The notes below the pieces were generated by a model. It saw nothing but the letters and a program-made list of their open reading frames with translations. It had not been told where the DNA came from and did no database searches. The position numbers were made by a program, and so were the translations under genes. A stretch of 64,000 bases of DNA from Rhabdornis inornatus. Its lineage: Eukaryota > Chordata > Aves > Passeriformes > Rhabdornithidae. The stretch covers positions 1,956,217 to 2,020,216 of the forward strand of contig VWZS01002669.1 of NCBI GenBank assembly GCA_013397075.1, given 5' to 3'. This document shows positions 50,252-60,256 of the stretch, piece by piece. Position 1 is the first letter of the stretch. Each line of letters opens with the position of its first letter.

Positions 50252-50277
50252 ATTAAGTACTTTCTAAAGTACTTAAT
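50252..50277. repeat. Perfect 12-bp-arm hairpin in the ITGA4 3' UTR
   Basis: ATTAAGTACTTT, two bases (CT), then its exact reverse complement. It shares the TTAAGTACTT core with the palindromes near 2040. Confidence 0.85.
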
Positions 50278-50904
50278 AAGGAAGTCACTTGGAGAGCCAG
50301 CTTTGGTTCTTGGGAAGGTGTCAGATAAATACCATCCAAATAGGACCCTCAGCAGCCACTCGGTGAAAGGCAAAGAACTGAACAGAACCATGGATCAAAC
50401 CACTGCTCTGCTACTCCAGGAACCTTATGCAGCTAGCTAAGTTTGCACTGCCACCTAGCTTTGGTCAAACAGCACAAGCCACAAGGGAAAAAAACCTTCC
50501 TTTGCTCCCCAGAACAGCTGGAGAATGTTGAACTTCTTCAATCACTGAATTGACTGCAGCAGAAGGACAGAGCTATGGCCATGAGGCTGGGCCTTGGCTG
50601 TCTTTCAGAGCTGCCCCAAGAAAGGAATGTATCTGTACAAATGCTTCAGAGCTGCACCATCCTCTGGGAATGAGCCTGAAACTCAAACCCCCAGTGAGTG
50701 CCTTCAGCAAGCACTTCTGCTACTGGAGTGCTTGGTGCCATAAAAGTCATGTTGCCAACAGATGCCAAAGGTATTTGGGACCATTTTGTAACTCCCTTTC
50801 ACTTCATTTGATGCCAAAGATGTGGATCACTCCAAAGTATGTTTTCCTGTAATATCTACAGTGCAAGGACAAATGAATGTGCATATATTTTTTTAAAAAG
50901 TCAA

Positions 50905-50926
50905 AATAAAGTATGTCAAGAATAAA
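50905..50926 (+). terminator. Likely poly(A) signals of ITGA4
   Basis: Two AATAAA hexamers at 50905-50910 and 50921-50926, the first pair on the + strand after 1.6 kb of 3' UTR. Cleavage would be expected within some 10-30 bp downstream. Confidence 0.5.
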
Positions 50927-51138
50927 ATACTTTCTTGCAAATCTATGTAAAAACTGTACCAAAAAATGCTTACCTTCCACATGGCTTTAGTGAATTTTTG
51001 CACTTTAACCAAAAAAAAACCTTTGAACAGAAATTCGCTTGACATTACAGCATACTGTGAAAAATATACCTCAAATACTGGAATAAGCATTCATGTTCTT
51101 TTGAGTACAAACAATGCAAGGAAGTGAAACCAAAGCAT

Positions 51139-51144
51139 TTTATT
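51139..51144 (-). terminator. Poly(A) signal candidate of CERKL
   Basis: TTTATT on the + strand, AATAAA on the - strand, 1.67 kb after the CERKL stop. A second candidate is at 51357-51362 and a third only 24 bp after the stop at 52784-52789. Which is used cannot be told from sequence. Confidence 0.35.
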
Positions 51145-52534
51145 TATCTTTGAAATAGTTTACATAAGTCAGTACATGTGATTATGATGCCTTGGAAATT
51201 GTACACTTTCTATTCAGATTTGATTGTTAACATGTAAATGTTGGCTGCATTTTCTTAGGATAAGAAGCAAAATTATGAAGCTTTTCTAAACCAGGTTGAC
51301 AAAATATGTACAATGTCCTGATGGTGGCAAGATTATAAAGTATTACTCAATTGCATTTTATTTAAAAAAAAAAACCCAAACAAGTTAAACATGTAAATGC
51401 CGTTTGTTTTGCAAGTTCAAATCTTTTGTTAAATTTCATTTAATAAATAACAGTTAAATTTACTGAATGTTGCTGGAATGCCTTTTTAGACAACTTAAAG
51501 AAGCTTAGTTTGAATTGCCTTAGAATGTTAAAAATATTTGATGGGATAGAGTATGAGTTTGAAGTGGAGACTGCTCCCTGTGACTTGGACAACAGGTAGC
51601 AGCTTGGGTTAAGGAACCAAATCCTCATCTGCAGTACTTTAGGTACAGTACTTAGTCCTGTGTATTTATCACAGATAAGAATTTTTACAACTCTTTAACA
51701 TCATAGCAGCTATACATCTCTTGTAAAGGCTTAAGCCCTTGATTTAGCAACATCATACAAGGGCTGGACTTCACATTACACTCGACTGCTTCCTGAAGAA
51801 AGCACCTAATACAACTCCTTCTTGCCCTGACATAATGCAGCTTTCACACCACTGTTTGTGCACTGCCTTCTGAAGGACTCCTGGAGGAGTGACCAGGAAA
51901 ACATTCGCTATCCACGGTCCTGCAGACCAGGAAAAAAACGGTCTGCTTTTCATCTTTTCATCTTGAAGCCAGTTCCCAGAAAAAATATAGTCTTAACTTG
52001 CTGTCCTCTGATATTAAGTAAATTACCAAAATAACCAAACACTCAAAAATTATGTTTATGCCCTACAAGAAAACTATAAAATTTAAGTCCACTCTCAAGT
52101 TATTTATCACAATTTCAGTCTCAGCAACAACAAAAAACTATACTGAATAACATTTCAGTTCTAAGACAGAGAAAATATTAATTTTATACAAAGAGCAGTT
52201 TTTAAAATACATTTTAACAAAGGAAAGCCATATAGGACATCAGCATATTCTATTATTTGATTAGAAATATTTTAAGATCAAATATATTAAGGCAACATTA
52301 AAAATCATAACTAGAAATAGAAGTACTTGATTAAAAAAATAAATGCATACATTTTTATTTTGCCTCCAGTCCAACTAGAGCTGGTGAGTAGAGGTATGGT
52401 TCTTCCTGTGCTGAACTGAGTTACCTGACAACATGGCTAGCAGCAGCAGACTTAGAAGTATCTAATTCTAAAAAAATCTAGACTAATGAAAAAAAAAAAA
52501 TCTTCTATTCTGATGGACACTTCTCGAACCCCAA

Positions 52535-52571
52535 ATTTGTAAGAGACCAATATAATTGGTCTCTTACAAAT
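52535..52571. repeat. Perfect hairpin, 17-bp arms and 3-nt loop
   Basis: ATTTGTAAGAGACCAAT, loop ATA, then the exact reverse complement. Directly downstream ACCAATATAAT recurs in a partial copy. In a long CERKL transcript this would form a stable stem in the 3' UTR. Confidence 0.9.
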
Positions 52572-52812
52572 CGGTCTACCACACCAATATAATCAATTTT
52601 CTTTTTTTCTTGTTAAAGCCTAACAGCTTCAATACAGTTAAATAGAACCTGATAAAAATATATAATTTAGTAAGAATTTAAACACAGAAATAGAACAAAC
52701 ATCCCAATTAAGTGTCTGCTACAACTGATATCAGTACCAGCCCAGCCCTTGGAAAGCTGTGTGTAGGGCTGAGAACAGGATTCTTTATTACAGAATTTTC
52801 AGGGTGTCCCTT

Positions 52813-52894
52813 CTAGATGCAGTTGCACGTCACTTGGGAACTCTCCAGGTCATCAGTGTTCACTCCATAGAGATCAATAAGTTGAGGATGCACC
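52813..52894 (-). CDS. CERKL: CERKL last exon and stop
   Basis: Encodes VHPQLIDLYGVNTDD then LESSQVTCNCI and TAG at 52815-52813. Human ends soon after ISLYGG; this copy is about seven residues longer and ends with two cysteines in a CNCI tetrapeptide. Confidence 0.93.
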
Positions 52895-55800
52895 CTGAGA
52901 AGCAAGGAAGTCAAACTTTAAATCAAATGTCATCAACTCTTGCAGTGGGTGTGCTGCTTTTTGAGGTTGGTGAGGAGAACGAATGTGCATGAACTTTTAT
53001 ATGGAAATACATCAGGGTAAATTACATTTTGACAATTCCTATAGGATCATCTTTAGAAGAATATATTATATATCCTACAACATGATCTGCCTTTTATTTT
53101 ACATACCAGACTTACTCTGAGCTGTGTGCCTTGAACTAATCCTGTGTGCATTGCAGAAAAATGAGCCACTGCCCACTTAATTCCACAGATAATCCTCCCA
53201 TTTCCTATGTATTTGTAGTCTCATTCTTAGATGCTGGAGACTATTCTTAGATATGGAGACTATTCTCAAGCAGTATTAAGTTTTCCACAGTTAAAGAACT
53301 ACATGTTTTTCTTAACCTTACAGGTGCTGCTTTCCAAGTAGGAATCCTTGTCCCAAAAGGAGCTCCTCATGGAGACACTATATACATGTGTTCTCCAAGA
53401 AATGGAAAGGTAAAGTAACAGGAAAGAAGAAAGAAGTAGTAGTAAATTAACAAGAAAGAAGAGAACTGAAGTGGAAGCTGATGAAGAACCAGGATGGAAA
53501 GGCCACGTCAGTTATAACAAACCTTTCCAAAGGTGAGCACAAGGCAACCAGGGCAGAGGCCCAAACGATGGTGGAAGGGCCAGACCCTGCAGTGCACAGC
53601 AGCTCTACTGTAGAAGCATTTAGAGCACCTAACTCTGGTACCATCTGTGCTCTACAGAGATGTAACACATCCAAGACTGCAACACTAATCTGTTATGGGT
53701 ATTTGGTCCCTAAATGAGATATTTAACCTTACCGAACATGAACTTCTGATGCTTCCTTCATTAAGTCTCCATCTATATTCCAAGGGTAGTTTCCTTCTGC
53801 ATTCAGACACACATTTTCCTTGGCATCAGGTCCACTTTTGAGCTTTGGTTGTACTTTTACTTCTCGAACTGTGTAGGTCTCAACAAAGGGAAAATTGAAC
53901 TAAACCAAACACAAATGGACAGCAAATGAAGATGAAAGATACAGGTGGTAGCTTAGAACAAAATGGGTTACTTGAAATTAAAAAGCTGGAGGTTTTTTTT
54001 TGTCCTAAGTGGGAACATTTAACTCAAGCTTTGACCACATGAGCCATTATATATTCCAGCTAGCATTTATAGATTAACCTGGTATTTTTATCCTAAAGAG
54101 TGCTTCTGGAAAAAATAGTAGTGTTCCATTTGTATTCTCATATTGGACTCGATCAACCTGCAGGTAAGGGGGTTTATTTTGTGTATACCAAACACTTTCA
54201 GGATATGTGAAAGTCTTAGCAGATTGTTTCCTGTGCTCTGTTCATCCTTACCAGTAATCTTGTCCTAAACCAGGCTTGTTAGGATTCTAGTAAATGGTTG
54301 TCTTAACTTTAAAGGAGGGCCCACATCTCCTTGTCTGATTTGTAACTACAAAGGCAGAGAGAAAAGCAAGGCCTTCCTCCAAAAGCATAACTGGAAAGCT
54401 TAAGTTATTTCCTCAATTCAGCCATTAGTGCTGTCACCCATCTCTCCCCCAAGCTCCCTGGCTGCAGATGAATTCAAACCCAAACCTTCCTGTTAAAGTG
54501 ATTTCACATCATCCCAGAACTTTTGAATGAGAACCAGTGTGCTTGGGCCATGCAGTGGGGCTTTAGATAGCAATAAGATCTGTGTTTGAATGCTTCATTT
54601 TTCTCTTCCAAGACAGAATTATGACTACAATTTTGAAATACAGTTCTGCAAACATTGTAACTAGATGGGATGTATACCTGCTAAAAATCAATGCTCACAA
54701 CCCACTGCTACCAGCACAGCAGTGACCTGCTGAAATTACCAACTTTACCAATTTCTGACAGAGTTATGTGATGCCCCTGCAGTTCTGCATTCTTCATCTC
54801 TGTACTACACAAAATTCAGACACAGCATGTATTTCCTTATTGTGGTGAAAGGGCTTTACACCCATAAAACTATGGTACAACACAAACACAATTTAAACCA
54901 CAACAGATGGACTGAAATAGGCTAATCTGTATTAGTCTAGTGATTTAAAAAAAGAAAAAAAAATCAGATAAAAAGGGGCTAATGTATTCTGACAGGAAGC
55001 TAAGTCTCCTTATGAGGATGCTAACATTAACTCTTGCAGCTTGTCTACTTTCACGATTAACTGTTCTTTTTGTAATCACCAGAAAGAAATTAATGGTACC
55101 TGATTTTTTACACTGGTGTATCTTTTCAGATGCTTTATAAACTCTGCTCGAGAAGTATTTTGTACAACAATAAGAGCCATGCTTCCATTATTCAACCTGA
55201 AAAGCAGACCAAAAAGATAATTCAATTATTTGGAAGTATAGCAGGCTCTTCAATAGCCTAGATTAGAAATAAAAATTTTTAAAAGCCTACAAGAGTAAAT
55301 TAATAGGATAGTCTCAATGTTTTTTCAAATCTTTTTGCTGACCCCCGCCCCATAGAGCAATATAAATTATGCACTGAAGTTATTCAGCAGCGATATAATT
55401 ATAAAATACATTGTAATAATAACTCATAGTTCTTTATCAATAGCCATTATTTCTTGAACATAATACATACAATCTAGAAAAGCTTGATTTTCTACTTAAC
55501 AGATGTTTTTTAAAAATCGGGGATCACAAACCTCTTTTTACTTTTCTCTCCAGCAATATGTAACAGTTACCATAAGTGCTGTGAGGCAGAGCTGCACCCA
55601 GAAAACAGTGCCATGGTGCATGGAAGCCCCCCCTGCACAGACCCAGTGCAGATGGGTTCCTCACCCCCTCCACCAACACCCATGCTGCTCTAACAAAGGC
55701 TGCCATCTCCAACTCACACTCTCTTAGCAGTTCTTAGTACAGTTCTATTTATACATTTCACAAAACAAAAGTTAAGGACTAAGAATTTTATACAAGATAA

Positions 55801-58800
55801 AACAGTCATGTACTAGAGATTAAACAAGAGCCCCCACAGTGCAGATGCTCAGTGGCTCTCAGTATCCAGTCATCATGAGTGTTTTAGCGTCTTTGAGAAC
55901 TGGGGTCAGACAGTGAGCCAGCGCCAGTTCCCCCATTCCCTACTGGGATGTACCTGGACACAGCAGCTAACAACTGGAATATCCATGCAACCATGCCTAA
56001 AGCCCCATTTGAGTCATAGAGACAGACCAGTGTTCAACAAGAGTATCTGATGAACATGGCAATCCCTGCTGAGACTCCCTTCAGGAGAGAGATGGTGTAT
56101 TTCCAATTTTCTGCACATATATGCATAGATTTATTTATTTATTCAGCATTTATGTTTGGAAAATATCTTGAGTATTTAAAAAAATTACTTCCAGCCTACC
56201 AGCACTGAAAGTCATAGCTCAAATAGCTACTGAACAGCTGCATCAGGAATGTTCTCAGACTCTGGTAACTACTATCTGGGAGGGTAACTGTTACATAAAC
56301 ATTAAGCCAGTCACCTGCCACAGCAGTACTTTGCTGATTCAGGAAAGAGTGATGATGACATTTAAAAAGTTGCCTCCTTTTTTTCAACAAAAGGGCACAG
56401 CAGACTACTGGGCATTCAGCATGAGCGCCTTTCATCTTTAGAAATGACTAAGGACCTCATTAATTCTCTAGGAAGCCCCACCTGCAGTGAAGCACAACAC
56501 CTATGCTGTGAAAAACACATCCCACAGGGCTCACATAGCACAGACAGTTAAATGTATCTGGACATGTCTCTGCAAATTTACACCAGTGTAACTGGTGTTA
56601 CAGGCAGCAGCCAAAGCTTGCATCCCACTCCAAATGTCTTCACAGGGCAGAAACCCCTTGGAGAAAAAGAAGAGAAAGAAGAAACCTAGACGAGTTCCTT
56701 CCATAGTGGGTCTCGAGTCTCTAACAATCAGTGCCATGTTCTTATTTCCCATATTGAAAAACTTACAGTCAATATACTGTTCACTATGACAAATGAAGCT
56801 CCTGTTTGAGTCTACCCTTCCTACTCTACTAGCTGACCACACTTTTAAGATTATTTTTAAAAATAGATGAAAGAACAAAGGGTATTCTGACACATAAAAA
56901 AATAGGGAGATCCACTGACCAGCTACACTGGGAGAAAAACTGGCTCATTCAAACCTGCAATAATTGCAAGGAGTTGTCACAAAATTCCCTGTTACTGAGA
57001 AATGGGGAAGAACAGATAGAAAGAGAAAGTGAAGCTAAAATTCTCACCAGAATTTTCCAACTGACTGGAATATAAAAACACTAAATGCAGAACGAAGTTC
57101 CTAAGACAGGACAGCATCAGAGCACTGTCTGGAGGACTATGAGATGAGCAGGACCCTGGTAGCAAGAGTTTAATATAAATAATTTGGTTCTACATTTTTT
57201 CCAAGAAGTCAAATTCTACTAGATAAGCCAGTAAATTTGAAGAAAGACACCTCATCAATTCTTCTCTGATTTCACCTAGTGACAATCTAATGAAACAAAA
57301 GAGACTCGTGCCCTGAGTGTTGGGGTTTTTTTGGTACACATTCACGCACACACACGAGTCTCTGCATTTTTTTTTGAGGGAGTATTTTGTACTTTGCATA
57401 CAACTACAAAGTTTGTGCTTGCTATTCTGCTCATTTGCCAGCTGGACACAACAGGTACAAATATTTGTCACCTAAGAACTGCTTTGGTCACCACAAAGCA
57501 GGCTCTCAACAAGGATCTAAAGGCAAAATGAGGCAATGTCAACAACCAGGTTACATACTCCTTTTTTTCCCCAAACCCTGCAAGTAGAAGCTTCATTTCT
57601 CAAGTTCTGAGGGAAACCAAACATAGTAATAAGAAAAAGACAGGTGTGAACTCTAGTCGTTAATAGCATAAGACTCATATTTCATTTTTGCTAGCTGTAG
57701 AGCAGAAGGGCCACTTTTATATTTGAAAAAATAAAATTAAATCTAAGGGTGAAGTTTCCCCATAAAGCCAAATCCTATGACAGATGACTGCTCGATGACT
57801 ACTACTTAAGTCAGACTTGCCAACTAATTTAATCACAGCAATTATCCACTCATAATTCTAGTTAGACTGCTTGACCTTATTTGCCTGATCCAAAAACTGA
57901 TTACAATTCCTGGGATTATCGAGTCTGCTGCAGTCTACTCTCCCTCCCCCAGTCCAGAGGGACTAGACTACCTAAACATAGGCTCATATTCTCGGAAAAG
58001 CCAAGGTCTTAAGGTAAGATGTCAGAATTTATAGACATGACTAATTCTCTAAACCCATACTGACCTCGTATTAGGTGCCAAGCCTCTTGGTGCCATTGAA
58101 CACAGACAAGGGATTCCCATAATGCTCACATTCAGGAAGTGACCCTGAATTTTCTGCCATTGATCCTTGCTACCTAAATATAACAGAGTAATTCTATATT
58201 ACTCCAGTTAATCAGCCATGGTTCACTTTATAAAAAGTCCTAAAAGCAGAAACTCACCTTTCTTCATTCTCTCTTTCTTCTTTCTAAAAGGGTGGAAACA
58301 TGTAGGTAAAAAAATTAAAATCATTTTTGCACATTTAAGCAACACATACTTTATTAAAAAAAGTAACATATTAGTGGAACTGAACAAATCAATAATACTG
58401 ACTGGAAGACTGCCTTGTAACAAAATCCTCTATAATAATCTACAGGAAACACTTTATAATATGTACAAGTTTGCAGCCGTCAAAATAAATATTTTTTTAA
58501 GATTATATCACCGGTTGATTAAATTTGAACAAAGTAAAGAATATATACAATTTTATTCTTGAAAGACATATTTTTGTTGCTTTGGAATTTCTTGAGTCAG
58601 TTTTACTTACCCGTCATCATGAGAATCTTCCTGCAGAATTTGTAGAGGGAGAAATGATAATTCACATTCCTCTGGCCTAGAAAAGTATTGACATTTACTA
58701 TGATGCAAACCAATATTCTGACTGTTAGGCAGACTTTTATCGAAGTTAAGATGGTTTTAAGGAGATGCTGAATATAAAGAATTTATCTCCTCTTTAACTC

Positions 58801-60256
58801 GTAAGAGGGATATATATCACATCTGAGTTAAATCTGTCTGCAATTAAGATAAATTACTGCTCTCTCTCTATCAGATTTATTATTCCACTTTCCTCAAGAA
58901 AATGAGAAATACTAGGAAAAAATAACACATCTCTTGGCATACTTGAGATCTGCCAGTGTTTTGATGAAAGCAAAATCCTTCCTCTGACTGGAGGGCATCC
59001 AGCGGTGCTTCTCAGCCAGAGCCAAAGTCCTCGCCCCAAAGCCGAACATGGCCGAGAAGCCAAAGCGCAGCAGCTTGCTCGGGGTGCTGAAAGTGCACAC
59101 ATCTACTGCTTGAATGTGTCCTAACATTTCACAGACAGAGAACAGAGAAACAAATTAACATCTGTGTTATTTCAAATGACACACAACTTAACCATTTCTT
59201 TTTCATCTACTTTAGCTGGGGGAAAAAATCCCTCCAGACTCCTCTCTCTCCAGGTTTTACTAATCAAAACCAGAATCAATCTAGATAAAATTAAGACTCT
59301 GTCAAAGTAGTCATTTTAGATGCTTGAAAATGTTAAAGTTATGGTAAAACATGCAGCTACTTCATAAGGCTGCAAAGGGTCTGACTCTTAATTCTACGCA
59401 CATTTTCAACAACTAGAATCAAGGAAAATATAATATTGCTAATATTTGCATAAATCTCTGCAACCATTTCACCAAATATATGTAATGACTGCACATTGTA
59501 CTGGAGGATATATGGGAACTCTTAAATAAAGGTTTTAAATGTATTCATGTTTACAGTTATGAAATAAACGTATGATTCTGTTCATGATAGGATATATACA
59601 CTTTTTCTTTAATAGACCCTGAGCATCTTCCATTGGATTTAGTGCCTCTGATTTTTAAAGAAAGGTTTAGATTTTGCCTGTAAAGGGTTTTGTATTACAT
59701 CTTGAGAAACAGAGCAAAGGCTCTTCCACTGCAGACTGCAAGACCAAGAGATGCTCAAGGAGCCTTAGTCTTTTTTCTCTTTTTTAATTTAAAAAAAAGT
59801 TCAAAAGAAAGACTTTGAGAGTAAAATTAACATCATCTGACAAAGTATTTGCTATTTCCTAAGACCCAAAAATAAAGTTTGCACTAGCAACCTACTTCTC
59901 CCTTTTAGCATAATAACATTTTCACATTAAAACCCATTCATTGTGCAGACTCAGTGGCAAATGATACAGTTTTTTCTACTAATAAAGCTTTCTCATGGAA
60001 ACTGTTAGTATTTAAAAGAAATGCACCTGGAGCTAAAACCAGGATTTGGGTTTAAAAGCCTTCCAATATAGGTTACAGTGACACAGCAAAATGCTTTGCC
60101 TTTACTGAGCAACTGGTTATGACAAACTTCTACACGCTGCTGTATTATTTATAATCTGGTAATGAATAAAAAAATATTTACCCATTACAATGTGCAATGT
60201 TGCTGTCACTGCATGTTTAATACCATAGAGTGTATGGGCCAAAATATTTGTAGTAC
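52813..60256 (-). CDS. CERKL: Ceramide kinase-like protein, C-terminal 265 codons, partial
   Basis: A diacylglycerol/ceramide-kinase family member for which no robust kinase activity is established. Loss causes retinal degeneration in humans (RP26), and roles in oxidative-stress protection are reported. Eight exons on the - strand, all GT-AG and phase-consistent: 60256-60182, 59120-58943, 58676-58611, 58283-58258, 58173-58065, 55196-55100, 53899-53733 and 52894-52813. The translation follows human CERKL from GTTNILAH through TFSTPSKLLRFGFSAMFGFG, NVSIMGIPCLCSMAPRGLAP and FNFPFVETYTV to the end. The 5' exons, with the start and the GGDG region, are outside the window. The gene is convergent with ITGA4. 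The last residues differ from human and end TCNCI. Confidence 0.95.
53733..53899 (-). CDS. CERKL: CERKL penultimate exon
   Basis: 167 bp encoding FNFPFVETYTVREVKVQPK, a variable acidic and lysine-rich stretch, then NYPWNIDGDLMKEASEVHVR. The WNIDGDLM motif is typical of the family C-terminal beta-sandwich. The last Arg codon is split CG|G. Confidence 0.96.
55100..55196 (-). CDS. CERKL: CERKL exon, LNNGSMAL segment
   Basis: 97 bp encoding LNNGSMALIVVQNTSRAEFI and KHLKRYTSVKNQ, phase 0 at the end; donor GTACCA is less usual. Confidence 0.95.
58065..58173 (-). CDS. CERKL: CERKL exon, NVSIMGIPCLC segment
   Basis: 109 bp encoding SKDQWQKIQGHFLNVSIMGI and PCLCSMAPRGLAPNTR, a near match to human. 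Donor GTCAGT; the Arg codon is split AG|G. Confidence 0.96.
58258..58283 (-). CDS. CERKL: CERKL 26-bp micro-exon
   Basis: Encodes KKKERMKK between split Gly codons. Acceptor CCCTTTTAG and donor GTGAGT are good, and only inclusion keeps the frame between the neighbours (GG|A...G|GT). It corresponds in position to human VQERRAQ. Found by phase, not by homology. Confidence 0.8.
58611..58676 (-). CDS. CERKL: CERKL exon, PEECELSFLP segment
   Basis: 66 bp encoding PEECELSFLPLQILQEDSHD and DG (split GG|A). Aligns with human AEDCEISFLPFNSSDD but is several residues longer in the acidic part. Confidence 0.92.
58943..59120 (-). CDS. CERKL: CERKL exon, FGFSAMFGFG segment
   Basis: 178 bp, the most conserved and GC-rich CERKL exon here. 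Encodes HIQAVDVCTFSTPSKLLRFG and FSAMFGFGARTLALAEKHRW, then DFAFIKTLADLK with the last Lys codon split AA|G. Confidence 0.97.
60182..60256 (-). CDS. CERKL: CERKL exon (first in window)
   Basis: 75 bp encoding TTNILAHTLYGIKHAVTATL and HIVMG. GTTNILA corresponds to the PxGTxNxxA segment of the DAGK catalytic domain (human has GSTNVLA). Acceptor TTTTACAG, donor GTAAAT. Confidence 0.95.

Larger units (their letters stand above)
49234..50945 (+). other. Probable ITGA4 3' untranslated region
   Basis: Non-coding sequence after the stop, AT-rich, with a TA-repeat at about 49458-49492 and a hairpin at 50252-50277. The extent is inferred from poly(A) signals at 50905 and 50921. The early AATAAA at 49241 could give a very short alternative end. 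Confidence 0.6.
51139..52812 (-). other. Probable CERKL 3' untranslated region
   Basis: AT-rich DNA between the CERKL stop and the candidate poly(A) signal, with a 17-bp-arm perfect hairpin at 52535-52571. No coding sequence is supported; the 60-codon open frame at 51771-51953 has no homology that I can see. Confidence 0.45.
52895..60181 (-). other. CERKL introns between the eight exons
   Basis: From low to high coordinates the introns are about 838, 1200, 2868, 84, 327, 266 and 1061 bp. The largest (55197-58064) shows no exon or identified repeat. A short CA-rich run occurs near 57342-57357. Confidence 0.75.

Noticed and set aside
58912..59127. Reading CERKL from the ATG at 59127 as a separate small gene
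   Set aside because: The ATG falls in the intron. The acceptor TTAG before 59120 and the split Gly codon show this is an internal CERKL exon.
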